From assembly GCF_000975055.1 (NCBI RefSeq), contig NZ_BBRB01000002.1, positions 62,001-126,000 of the forward strand: a stretch of 64,000 nucleotides of DNA, written 5' to 3'. The position numbers were made by a program, and so were the translations under genes. This DNA is from Demequina sediminicola (GTDB taxonomy: Bacteria > Actinomycetota > Actinomycetes > Actinomycetales > Demequinaceae). Below are positions 1-6,944 of this stretch, one piece after another; position 1 is the first letter of the stretch, and every line of letters begins with the position of its first letter. The notes under the pieces are model-generated. The model had not been told where the DNA came from, ran no database searches, and worked only from the letters and a program-made list of their open reading frames with translations.

Positions 1-790
1 TTCCTTCGGCGACCGCCATAGAGAGTGCGTCGGCCACCACATCTGGATACGCGGATCCTCCCGCGGTCACGATCAGCGGTGCGTCACCCGTGCGTGCCTC
101 GCGAGCCAACCCCACCAGATCGGTGACAAATGTCTTGACCGTTGCCAGCGCATCGGCCCCACGGCCATGGGTCACGGCACCCTCATAGCCGGCGATGCCT
201 GCGAGCGTGACGCCATCGGAGTGATGGATGCGAGCGATCAGTGCCCGCGCATCGGCGAGGCTCCGTGTTCCCGTACGGCCGCCAGGTCGCCCGACCTCGA
301 CCAGAACGCCGATGGTGGTGCCAGCTTGACGTCCAGCATCGGCGAGGAGGTCGACGGCCAACGGCGAGTCGACCCAGGGGATGACCTGGGCCGACTCGCT
401 CTGGTGGTGTGCCAGCCATTGAGCCGTGTGCGGATCGGCCACTTGGTTAGCAAGCATGATCGTTGCGATACCGGACTCCACGGCGATTCGGGCCTGCCAC
501 GGTGTTGCCACCGTGATCCCGCTCGCCCCGGCATCAATCTGCTCGCGCCACAGTTCAGGCGCCATGGAAGTCTTGCCGTGCGGCATGTGCTCCACGCCCA
601 GCGCTCGCGCCCACGAGGCAAAGAAACCGATGTTGTGGCTCAGTCGGCGGCGGTCCACCAGCAAGAGCGGGGTCCACCACTGGTCAAGCCCGGGTCGTTC
701 GGCGAGTACGTCTGCGACGCTTCGCCCCACCGCCCATGGAGGCAGCGACTTCTCGTCATTGAGAATCAACTCGGAAGGTGTCAGTGGCAT
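1..790 (-). CDS. Alanine racemase N-terminal-fold PLP enzyme (D-threonine aldolase / D-serine deaminase-like), 3' end outside window
   Basis: About 263 N-terminal residues are present; the C-terminus lies beyond the window edge. The fold-type III PLP barrel is recognised from the LLLVDRRRLSHNI strand and the PHGKTSMAPEL segment around residues 70-80, where K73 is the expected Schiff-base lysine. Enzymes of this family (D-threonine aldolases, D-serine dehydratases, 'amino acid deaminases') cleave or deaminate small D-amino acids; the metal-binding C-terminal domain that would discriminate between them is not visible. The ATG at 790 lies 14 bases after the ridA stop on the same strand, so it is the last visible gene of the deacylase-iclR-ridA operon. 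Conversion of a D-amino acid to a keto acid through an enamine fits the RidA neighbour. Family assignment is firm; the exact substrate is inferred. Confidence 0.85.
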   Translation of the reverse strand, partial: MPLTPSELILNDEKSLPPWAVGRSVADVLAERPGLDQWWTPLLLVDRRRLSHNIGFFASWARALGVEHMPHGKTSMAPELWREQIDAGASGITVATPWQARIAVESGIATIMLANQVADPHTAQWLAHHQSESAQVIPWVDSPLAVDLLADAGRQAGTTIGVLVEVGRPGGRTGTRSLADARALIARIHHSDGVTLAGIAGYEGAVTHGRGADALATVKTFVTDLVGLAREARTGDAPLIVTAGGSAYPDVVADALSMAVAEG

Positions 791-804
791 AGCCCGCGCC
801 TTGG

Positions 805-1191
805 CTACTTGTCGCCGATGTAGGCGACGACGTCGATCTCGACCAGGATGTTGGCCAGGTCGGATCCGACGGTGGTGCGAACCGGGTAGGGCTCGTTAAA
901 ACGTTCCCCGTAGGCGCGGTTGTATTCAGCGAAGTCTCGGTCCAAGCGCTCCAAGTGTGTGGTGACCTTCACCACATCATCGAGCGTGGCGCCGTGTGCG
1001 GCGAGGACGGCCTCGACGTTGTTGAGGACCTGGTGCGTCTGCTCGTAGACAGCGCCCGGGACGACTTCGCCGGTGGCCGGGTCCTGGGGTCCGAAGCCTG
1101 CGGTGTAAAGGAACCCGCCGGCAACGACTCCGTGGCTGTATGGGCCTGCAGGCTTGGGGGCGTTGTCGAGCAGAACGGCCTTCTTAGCCAT
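805..1191 (-). CDS. ridA: RidA family reactive imine/enamine deaminase
   Basis: 128 residues, the usual RidA/YjgF length. The conserved elements are GPYSHGVVAGGFLYTAG near residues 16-32, R105 in PYPVRTTVG (position of the substrate carboxylate-binding arginine of RidA) and VEIDVVA at the C-terminus. RidA hydrolyses the reactive enamine/imine intermediates released by PLP-dependent dehydratases to keto acid and ammonia, and works in the cytosol as a trimer. It lies directly upstream of the PLP enzyme gene (14-base gap) and 46 bases downstream of the IclR regulator, which suggests a dedicated partner for that enzyme rather than a general housekeeping copy. The role is inferred from family and context. 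Confidence 0.93.
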   Translation of the reverse strand: MAKKAVLLDNAPKPAGPYSHGVVAGGFLYTAGFGPQDPATGEVVPGAVYEQTHQVLNNVEAVLAAHGATLDDVVKVTTHLERLDRDFAEYNRAYGERFNEPYPVRTTVGSDLANILVEIDVVAYIGDK

Positions 1192-1237
1192 GTATTTCTC
1201 CTTGATTGATGGGATTGGGGATAGTGAGGGTAGGGGG

Positions 1238-1969
1238 TTAACCCAGTTCAGCGCCGATGCGTGCGGCAGCGGCGGCCAAGGCGGGACGGTTGCGTGCGAG
1301 GGTGTCGGCGCCGTCGACGTCTCGCAGTGCCGTCATGGAGAGTGCGCCGACCACTCCGTGGGAAGCGATGATCGGAACAGCCATGCAGCGCACGAAGGAC
1401 TCAAACTCGCCGTCGTCGATGGCGTACCCCTGCTGGGTGACCTTGGTGAGTTGCTCGTCGAGGCGGCGGCGGGATGTGATCGTGGTGGGTGTGTAGGTGC
1501 GCCACGTCACGTCACTGAGCATCTTGTCTCGGCTGAGGGGGTCTAAGCGGGAGAGCACAGCTTTGCCTGACGCGGTGCAGTACGGGATGACGGCGCGGCC
1601 GATCTGCGAGTACAGGCGGATTCCCCGTGGGTCTTCTCGCTTGTCGACGTAGACAATCGCATTGTCAATGAGCGCGGCGAGGTGGACGGTGCCGCCCACT
1701 TTGTGATGCAGGGCGTCGATCGTGGGGCGAGCAACGTCGCGCAGGTCAATCTGGTCGAGTGCGGCCTGTGCGAGTGAGATCAACCGCACCCCGAGCCGAT
1801 AGTCGCCTTGAGGGTCACGGCGCAGCAGCCCGGCCTCTTCAAGCGAGCGGAGTTCGCGGTACATGGTGGTGCGGTGAACGCCAAAGTCGTCCGCGAGGGT
1901 CGTGATGGGCTGGGGTCCATCGGCGAGTCGCGTGAGAATCTCGGCTCCGCGGGTGACGCTTTGAGTCAT
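1238..1969 (-). CDS. IclR family transcriptional regulator
   Basis: 243 residues. An N-terminal winged helix (about residues 5-65; ITTLADDFGVHRTTMYREL resembles the IclR recognition helix) is followed by a C-terminal effector-binding IclR domain (about 80-240, with IVYVDKRED and YCTASGKAVLS). The ATG overlaps the stop of the upstream deacylase gene (ATGA), so the two are translationally coupled. IclR proteins usually regulate the catabolic operon they sit in, with a pathway metabolite as effector. Placement between the deacylase and ridA implies control of this D-amino-acid operon, but no operator was identified with confidence. Confidence 0.9.
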   Translation of the reverse strand: MTQSVTRGAEILTRLADGPQPITTLADDFGVHRTTMYRELRSLEEAGLLRRDPQGDYRLGVRLISLAQAALDQIDLRDVARPTIDALHHKVGGTVHLAALIDNAIVYVDKREDPRGIRLYSQIGRAVIPYCTASGKAVLSRLDPLSRDKMLSDVTWRTYTPTTITSRRRLDEQLTKVTQQGYAIDDGEFESFVRCMAVPIIASHGVVGALSMTALRDVDGADTLARNRPALAAAAARIGAELG

Positions 1970-3585
1970 CGTGCTGCTCCTGTCCGGCGCAGTCCGCGCC
2001 CGGAAAGCTCGCCGGTGAGCTCTCCGTTACTGAGGACAACTTCTCCCGCTACCAGGACATCGTCGATGCCGCTGGCAGGTTGGCGTGGGTTGTCGTAGGT
2101 GGCTTCGTCGCGCACCCCGGTGGGATCGACGATGGCGATGTCGGCTATCCAGCCTGGCCGTACTGCTCCTCGGTCGCCGAGGCCAAACCTTTGTGCTGGG
2201 CGCCCGGAGAGATGAATCGCAGCGCCTGCCCAGGTAAAGGAGCGGCCGACGAAGGTGGAAAGGAATCGTGCGAAGGCCCCGTATGCACGGGGGTGGGGTG
2301 AGCCGCCCAGAACGATGCCGTCGCTGCCGCCCATGAACGCGTCATGGGAGAAGAGTTTGGCGAGGTCATCGTCGGGGCGCTGATCGCGGACCGCCATCAC
2401 GGCACTGACTTCGAGCCGCAGTTCGATGAGGAGGTCGAGGACGGTGTCGACGACGGTCGCGCCGATGCGGCGGGCGATGTCTTCGAGGGTGAGGCCCTCG
2501 GTCCACATCCACTCGAGGTGGGGTGCGTGGGCAATGGTGATCATGGATGGCCATGCGGGGCCCAGGCTGGCTTTCTTGGCGACCTGAGGGAACCATTCGC
2601 TCTGGAGGCGTTGGCGTTCGCGTTGGCTCTTGAGTTTCTCGACGGCATCGTTGACGTCCAGGGCGCTGTATTCCGGAGGTAGGAGAGCCATCGCCAGGAG
2701 AGTGCATCCTCGCGTGTAGGGGTACATGTCGAAGGTGACGTCGTGGCCGGCCGCTGCGAGTTCGCTGAGGAGCTTGCGCCCTTCGGCGGCGTGGACGTGG
2801 AAGTGGGAGATGTGGCCTCGCACTCCAGTGCGTTCCATGATGCGGGCTACCTCGCGGATGCCGAACTCGGAGTTGGCTTCGTAGCCGCCGCGCATGTGGG
2901 TGACGTAGACAGCGCCGGCGGCTGCGACGGGTTCGCATAGCCGGGAGATCTCTTCCGCGTCAGCGTAGAGGCCGGGCACGTAGTCGAGCCCGGTGGACAG
3001 GCCGAGTGCGCCGTCGGCGAGGCCGGTCTTCACCATGCGCTTCATGGTGTTGAGTTCGCGGGCCGATGCGCGGCCGGTGTCCATGCCCATGACTGCGTGG
3101 CGGACGTTGCCTGCAGGGACGAGTGTGCCGACGTTGACGGCAGTGGTTCCGTCGTACGTGGCTAGGAGGTCGCGAATGCGGATATCGGTGGTGGTGTCGG
3201 CGTCTGGGTCGCCGGTCGTGGTGGTGAGGTGAGGGTGGGGGCCGTTGATCGCGGCAAAGTACTGCGTTGCCCAGGGGGTGCTTCCGGGTGCGTAGGAGAC
3301 GCCGTCTTGGCCGGTGATGACGCTGGTCACACCTTGCCGGAGCATGGCGCGTTGGACGTCAGGTGTGAAGATGGCGCCTTCAAGGTGGGCGTGGGTGTCG
3401 ATGAGGCCGGGCATGACAAGCCGTCCGGTGCAGTCGATGACGGTGTCGTGCGATTTTGCGTCGATGGTGCCGACGCCGGTGATGCGGTCGCCAACGATAG
3501 CGACGTCAGCTGCGCGGGTGCGTTGTCGGAGTCCGTCGATGACGGTTCCGCCCCGGAGGACGATGCGCCGGCTCTGGGGCATCAT
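1966..3585 (-). CDS. N-acyl-D-amino-acid deacylase-like amidohydrolase
   Basis: 539 residues from the chosen start. Amidohydrolase superfamily: GGTVIDG strand at the N-terminus, PGLIDTHAHLEG with the HxH metal pair near residues 65-67, THMRGGYE, DMYPYTRGCT, and the C-terminal GSDG followed by HPRAYGAFARFL, which is the hallmark of the D-aminoacylase group. Members remove the acyl group from N-acyl-D-amino acids. The segment where classic D-aminoacylases carry a metal-binding Cys (NCGFS type) reads TGQDGVSYAP, so the metal site may differ. The strand opens with ATGATG at 3585/3582, preceded by GGTGATC, a good match to the 16S anti-Shine-Dalgarno sequence; an in-frame ATG at 3609 lacks such a site. 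First gene of the operon. Confidence 0.85.
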   Translation of the reverse strand: MMPQSRRIVLRGGTVIDGLRQRTRAADVAIVGDRITGVGTIDAKSHDTVIDCTGRLVMPGLIDTHAHLEGAIFTPDVQRAMLRQGVTSVITGQDGVSYAPGSTPWATQYFAAINGPHPHLTTTTGDPDADTTTDIRIRDLLATYDGTTAVNVGTLVPAGNVRHAVMGMDTGRASARELNTMKRMVKTGLADGALGLSTGLDYVPGLYADAEEISRLCEPVAAAGAVYVTHMRGGYEANSEFGIREVARIMERTGVRGHISHFHVHAAEGRKLLSELAAAGHDVTFDMYPYTRGCTLLAMALLPPEYSALDVNDAVEKLKSQRERQRLQSEWFPQVAKKASLGPAWPSMITIAHAPHLEWMWTEGLTLEDIARRIGATVVDTVLDLLIELRLEVSAVMAVRDQRPDDDLAKLFSHDAFMGGSDGIVLGGSPHPRAYGAFARFLSTFVGRSFTWAGAAIHLSGRPAQRFGLGDRGAVRPGWIADIAIVDPTGVRDEATYDNPRQPASGIDDVLVAGEVVLSNGELTGELSGRGLRRTGAAR

Positions 3586-3798
3586 GATCACCTTTTGCAA
3601 TATATGCACAGCGTGTGCGTCCTTCGCACAGCGTCACGATAGCCCGGTTCGGGGGGAAAATCCAGCCCCATTCTGCTGTCCCCAACTCACAGGTACAAAC
3701 CGGGCATATCCACAGATTCCGCGCGGCCCAGGAAACCGGCATTGTGGCCGACGACAGTGTCCATGTCGGAAGAAATCCTCCCGACAGAAAGGACACCC

Positions 3799-3987
3799 AT
3801 GACACGCCTACGCAGCATGATCGCCGCCCGCAAAGAACGCTCACGGCGCGACGACGGCATGGCCACCACCGAATACGCCTTGGTCACCGTGGCTGCGGCC
3901 GCCTTCGCTGGAATCCTCATCGCCATCATTAAGTCGGATGAAGTGCGCAACCTCCTCCTGGGCGTCGTGCAGTCGGCCTTCGGATGA
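3799..3987 (+). CDS. DUF4244 / Flp-type small pseudopilin
   Basis: 62 residues. A charged N-terminus ends in RRDDGMATTEYALVTVAA, in which G-MATTEYA resembles the type IV/Flp prepilin cleavage site with Glu at +5, followed by a single hydrophobic helix. This matches the actinobacterial DUF4244 family (the Rv3656c type), thought to be the major Flp pilin-like subunit of Tad systems. The ATG at 3799 was chosen because AGAAAGGA lies just upstream; the earlier in-frame ATG at 3742 would add a non-conserved leader. It overlaps the TadE-like gene by an ATGA. No tadA/B/C motor or prepilin peptidase is near in this window. Confidence 0.8.
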   Translation: MTRLRSMIAARKERSRRDDGMATTEYALVTVAAAAFAGILIAIIKSDEVRNLLLGVVQSAFG

Positions 3988-4304
3988 GCGACCGCGAGCG
4001 CGGCTCCGTGACCGCAGAGTTCGCGTTGGCATTGCCCGTGATGGTCGTCGTGGTGGGATTGGTTCTCACGACGCTCTCGTGGGCAGGTGAGCACCTCCAG
4101 GCGAAGGACCTTGCTGCGCTCGCGGCCCGCACCGCTGCCGTGGAGGGGGATGAGGCGGGGCGTAGTGTCGTTGCAGGAGTCTCAGCCGACGCTGGCGTAT
4201 CTATTTCCCGCGTCTCACCTTGGATTCACGCCACCGTGACGCTGCCCGGGAATGCGTGGCTTCCTGACATTGCGGCCACCTCCACGGCCCGAGTTCAAGG
4301 ATGA
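3984..4304 (+). CDS. TadE-like pseudopilin
   Basis: 106 residues. RERGSVTAEFALALPVMVVVVGLVL is the TadE-like signature: a Glu five residues into the hydrophobic helix after a Gly-Ser boundary. The rest is a short extracytoplasmic domain. TadE-like minor pseudopilins take part in Flp pilus assembly at the membrane. The gene starts inside the DUF4244 stop (ATGA) and its own stop overlaps the next start (ATGA at 4301), so the three small genes form one coupled transcript. The equivalent order in Mycobacterium is Rv3656c-Rv3655c-Rv3654c. Confidence 0.82.
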   Translation: MSDRERGSVTAEFALALPVMVVVVGLVLTTLSWAGEHLQAKDLAALAARTAAVEGDEAGRSVVAGVSADAGVSISRVSPWIHATVTLPGNAWLPDIAATSTARVQG

Positions 4305-4717
4305 TGCGCGCAAGTGTGGTGAGAATGCGGCTGAGGGCCAGGGCCGCCACCCGTGACGATGGCGCAGCGTCTGTCTTGATGGTGGGCATGGTTGTCGCCG
4401 CAGTCATGGTGGTGGCGCTGGTGCTCACGGGTGCGCAGGCACTCCAGTGGCGAGCCGATGCTCGCATCGGGGCGGATCACGCTGCGCTTGCCGGGGCAAC
4501 GGTGGCTCGCGAAACGTCGCTTTCCGGCGCGAGGGGTGCGCAGGCGGAGGGTGAGGCTCCATGCGACTCGGCTGGCCATGCTGCACGAGCTCACGGGGCG
4601 GCGATCGTCTCGTGCGAGGTGTCTGGGGCGATTGTGCGCGTGACGGTGACGGTGGGCCGTGGTCCTGCTCAAGCATCGGCGTTCTCCGTAGCCGGGCCCA
4701 GCCGGGCGCGAGGGTGA
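4301..4717 (+). CDS. Rv3654c-type TadE-like membrane protein
   Basis: 138 residues. Short basic N-terminus, TRDDGAASVLMVGMVVAAVMVVALVL transmembrane helix at about residues 18-45, then a mostly Ala/Gly extracytoplasmic part containing two Cys (PCDSA and VSCEV) that could form a disulphide. This is the third member of the actinobacterial pseudopilin trio ('helicase/secretion neighbourhood TadE-like'). The helix lacks the Glu of true TadE proteins. Expected to act with the two preceding gene products in a pilus-like or secretion structure; the function is inferred from gene order. Confidence 0.75.
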   Translation: MMRASVVRMRLRARAATRDDGAASVLMVGMVVAAVMVVALVLTGAQALQWRADARIGADHAALAGATVARETSLSGARGAQAEGEAPCDSAGHAARAHGAAIVSCEVSGAIVRVTVTVGRGPAQASAFSVAGPSRARG

Positions 4718-4909
4718 TCACTTCGGCCTCGACCAGAGGTCGGCATTTTGGGGCGAATGTCTGATTTGTGAACGGATTTGGCCAACGAGCGTTGGATAAC
4801 TTCGTGTGCACTCTCCCGTAAAATGGCTGTTAATCCCTCAGCCTTGCATTGCCGCAGAATTCCTGTGGCGACTTTGTGCTGTGCCCAAAACCTGCATCTG
4901 GAGTTCCCC

Positions 4910-6853
4910 ATGTCTTCCCCGAGTACCCGAGCGGGCCGCCTCGCCTCCGTATCGACCGTCACTGTGGTCCTCGCGGCAACTATTGCCGCGACGGCTCAAG
5001 CTCAATTGCCGGCGGGCTACGACCTCCCCGGCGTGGACGGCATCATCCCCGGCGGAAACCCTGCAGGCGGCAACTGGGGTGCTTGTGAGCCTGGTACTGA
5101 CCCCGCGACGGACTGCGCCGACAATACTTATGGGTACCCCACCACGGGAACGGCGTTCTTGGGTGTCGACAATGCGGCGAATGTCATTGTCGGAGGTGAC
5201 TTCACGGCGCAGTCGACACAAAGCAGTGGTGGAGGCGCCGAGACCGAAGGCCTCCTCGTGGTCTATGGAAATGCCGCATTCAACAAGGCGTACAACGTCG
5301 GAGGCGTCGGCGTCGGCTCTCAAGTCACGCCCCAAAACTCGGCTGACATGCTCCTTGTTGAAGGTTCCGTCACTGTGCCAGAAGGCGTGACCGCGGAAGT
5401 GGGTTTCACCTTGGGAGAGAACCGGTACGGAAACATCGGTGTCGTCGGCGACCAGAACTTCAAGAACCCCACCTACGGAGGTTCACAGCCGCATGGCCGC
5501 TTGGGCAATATCGACGCGTTCTGGAACGACAACACCGCAGAGCCAAATACCTACAACACTCTGCTGAGCACGGCACAGACGCAGACTTCGCTGGACCAGT
5601 ACCGCGACCTCGTTGGCGCCAACGGACTGATGAACGTCTACTCCACACAGTGCTACAGCGAGCTTGCCACCACGAATGCTGCACTTGCCAAGAATGGTGC
5701 TGGTCAGTCCCTGAGCGTGGCCCACGGAACCATCGATCTGCAGGGCTCCTCACTGACTTTGACGGGAGACAACTCTTCGGACATCCAGGTGTTCTCGCTC
5801 GATGCAGCAGACGCCGCACTGAGCGCCACCAGCTGGACGTTCCGTGACCTGCCGGCAGATGCCGCGGTCCTGATCAACATCACCGGCACCAACGTGACAC
5901 TCAACGCCGGCTCGTTCTTCATTGATGACACGTTTGACCACACGCGCGCATTCAATGAACTCACCACGCGCATTCTGTGGAACATTCCTGACGCGTCCAC
6001 TCTGCTCATCGACGGCAACGGGCAGTACCCCGGCTCCTGGCTCATGGGCCAAGAGGCATCTACCGCAATCCTCGCCGCACCCGGCCTCAACGGCCGCTTC
6101 TATACCCCGGGCAGCGTTGAGCACGGCAACGCGAGCGCGGCGAGCGGCACAGGATCGGAGTTTCACGCATACCCCTTCACCGCAGGCCTGGGCTGTGTCC
6201 AGGACGCGAACGTGGATCCGAGCACGAGCCCCTCGGCGAGTCCTTCGGTGAGTCCGTCCACTTCGCCGAGCACGAGTCCTTCAGCGAGCCCGTCCGCGTC
6301 CCCCAGCGTGAGCCCGTCGGCTAGTCCTTCAGCTAGCCCGTCCGCGTCCCCCAGCGTGAGCCCGTCGACGTCGCCGAGCACCAGTCCTTCAGCTAGCCCG
6401 TCTGCCTCGCCCAGCGTGAGCCCGTCGACGTCGCCGAGCACCAGTCCTTCAGCGAGCCCGTCTGCGTCTCCAAGCGTGAGCCCGTCGGCTAGTCCGTCTG
6501 CGTCTCCAAGCGTGAGCCCGTCGGCTAGTCCGTCTGCCTCGCCCAGTGTGAGCCCTTCAGCTGACCCGTCCGCTTCTCCAAGCGCGAGCCCCACCGCCAA
6601 TCCGACTGCCGACCCTGCGGACGACCCCACGCCGGTGGCCAGCAATAGTCCTTCTGCAGATCCATCGTCCTCAGCGAGCGTCGACACTCAGGACAACGCC
6701 GCCGGTGCGACGGATAGCGGTGATGCGACTGGCAGTGCCGGGCAGCTGCCTACGACCGGTATTGACTCCACTCAGACCTCGGTGCTCGTGGGCTTCGCGG
6801 CCCTGCTGATGGTCTTGGGTGGAATGCTGATCGCGGCGCGCCGCCAACGCTAA
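4910..6853 (+). CDS. Choice-of-anchor-A domain surface protein with Ser-Pro repeat stalk and LPTTG anchor
   Basis: 647 residues from the ATG at 4910 (GGAG six bases upstream; the signal peptide begins there). A signal peptide (about 1-30, ending TAQA) is followed by a choice-of-anchor-A type beta-rich domain (about 60-430: FLGVDNAANVIVGGDFT, GLLVVYGNAAFN, ILWNIPDA), a long low-complexity SPSASPSVSPSTSPST stalk (about 436-565), then QLPTTG, a hydrophobic helix and the basic tail RRQR. The last three elements form a class-A-type sortase signal, so the protein should be covalently attached to peptidoglycan. No sortase gene is present in the window. A role in adhesion is plausible but inferred. 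Confidence 0.87.
   Translation: MSSPSTRAGRLASVSTVTVVLAATIAATAQAQLPAGYDLPGVDGIIPGGNPAGGNWGACEPGTDPATDCADNTYGYPTTGTAFLGVDNAANVIVGGDFTAQSTQSSGGGAETEGLLVVYGNAAFNKAYNVGGVGVGSQVTPQNSADMLLVEGSVTVPEGVTAEVGFTLGENRYGNIGVVGDQNFKNPTYGGSQPHGRLGNIDAFWNDNTAEPNTYNTLLSTAQTQTSLDQYRDLVGANGLMNVYSTQCYSELATTNAALAKNGAGQSLSVAHGTIDLQGSSLTLTGDNSSDIQVFSLDAADAALSATSWTFRDLPADAAVLINITGTNVTLNAGSFFIDDTFDHTRAFNELTTRILWNIPDASTLLIDGNGQYPGSWLMGQEASTAILAAPGLNGRFYTPGSVEHGNASAASGTGSEFHAYPFTAGLGCVQDANVDPSTSPSASPSVSPSTSPSTSPSASPSASPSVSPSASPSASPSASPSVSPSTSPSTSPSASPSASPSVSPSTSPSTSPSASPSASPSVSPSASPSASPSVSPSASPSASPSVSPSADPSASPSASPTANPTADPADDPTPVASNSPSADPSSSASVDTQDNAAGATDSGDATGSAGQLPTTGIDSTQTSVLVGFAALLMVLGGMLIAARRQR
6217..6600 (+). repeat. 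Degenerate tandem repeat encoding Ser-Pro stalk
   Basis: Built from 6-, 18- and 60-base units reading S-P-S/T. The 60-base blocks 6361-6420 and 6421-6480 differ at only four positions by eye, which makes this a likely variable-number repeat that could change stalk length by slippage while staying in frame. Confidence 0.85.
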
Positions 6854-6860
6854 CCCCCCA

Positions 6861-6924
6861 CCGCCAAGTGGCTCCATTTGCTTGTTTTGGGACCTCAAAA
6901 CAGCGAAATGGAGCCACTTGGCGG
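6861..6924. repeat. Long perfect inverted repeat between convergent genes
   Basis: The 19-base arm 6861-6879 is exactly complementary to 6906-6924. An inner seven-base stem (6883-6889 with 6896-6902) closes a six-base loop, so transcription in either direction gives a hairpin of about 26 pairs with a small internal bulge. It lies eight bases after the LPTTG gene stop and 20 bases before the stop of the convergent gene, as a bidirectional terminator would, but there is no U-run. It could instead be a palindromic repeat unit. Confidence 0.8.
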
Positions 6925-6944
6925 GAAAAGGCGGGGAGTGGGGG

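Noticed and set aside
6217-6600. Repeat tract resembling a CRISPR-like array
   Set aside because: It is in frame within the adhesin gene, has no spacers of unique sequence, and no cas gene is nearby.
6163-6687. Minus-strand frame of G-L-A-D-G repeats
   Set aside because: It is the antisense of the Ser-Pro repeat in the LPTTG protein gene; the repeated pattern is a direct consequence of the tandem DNA.
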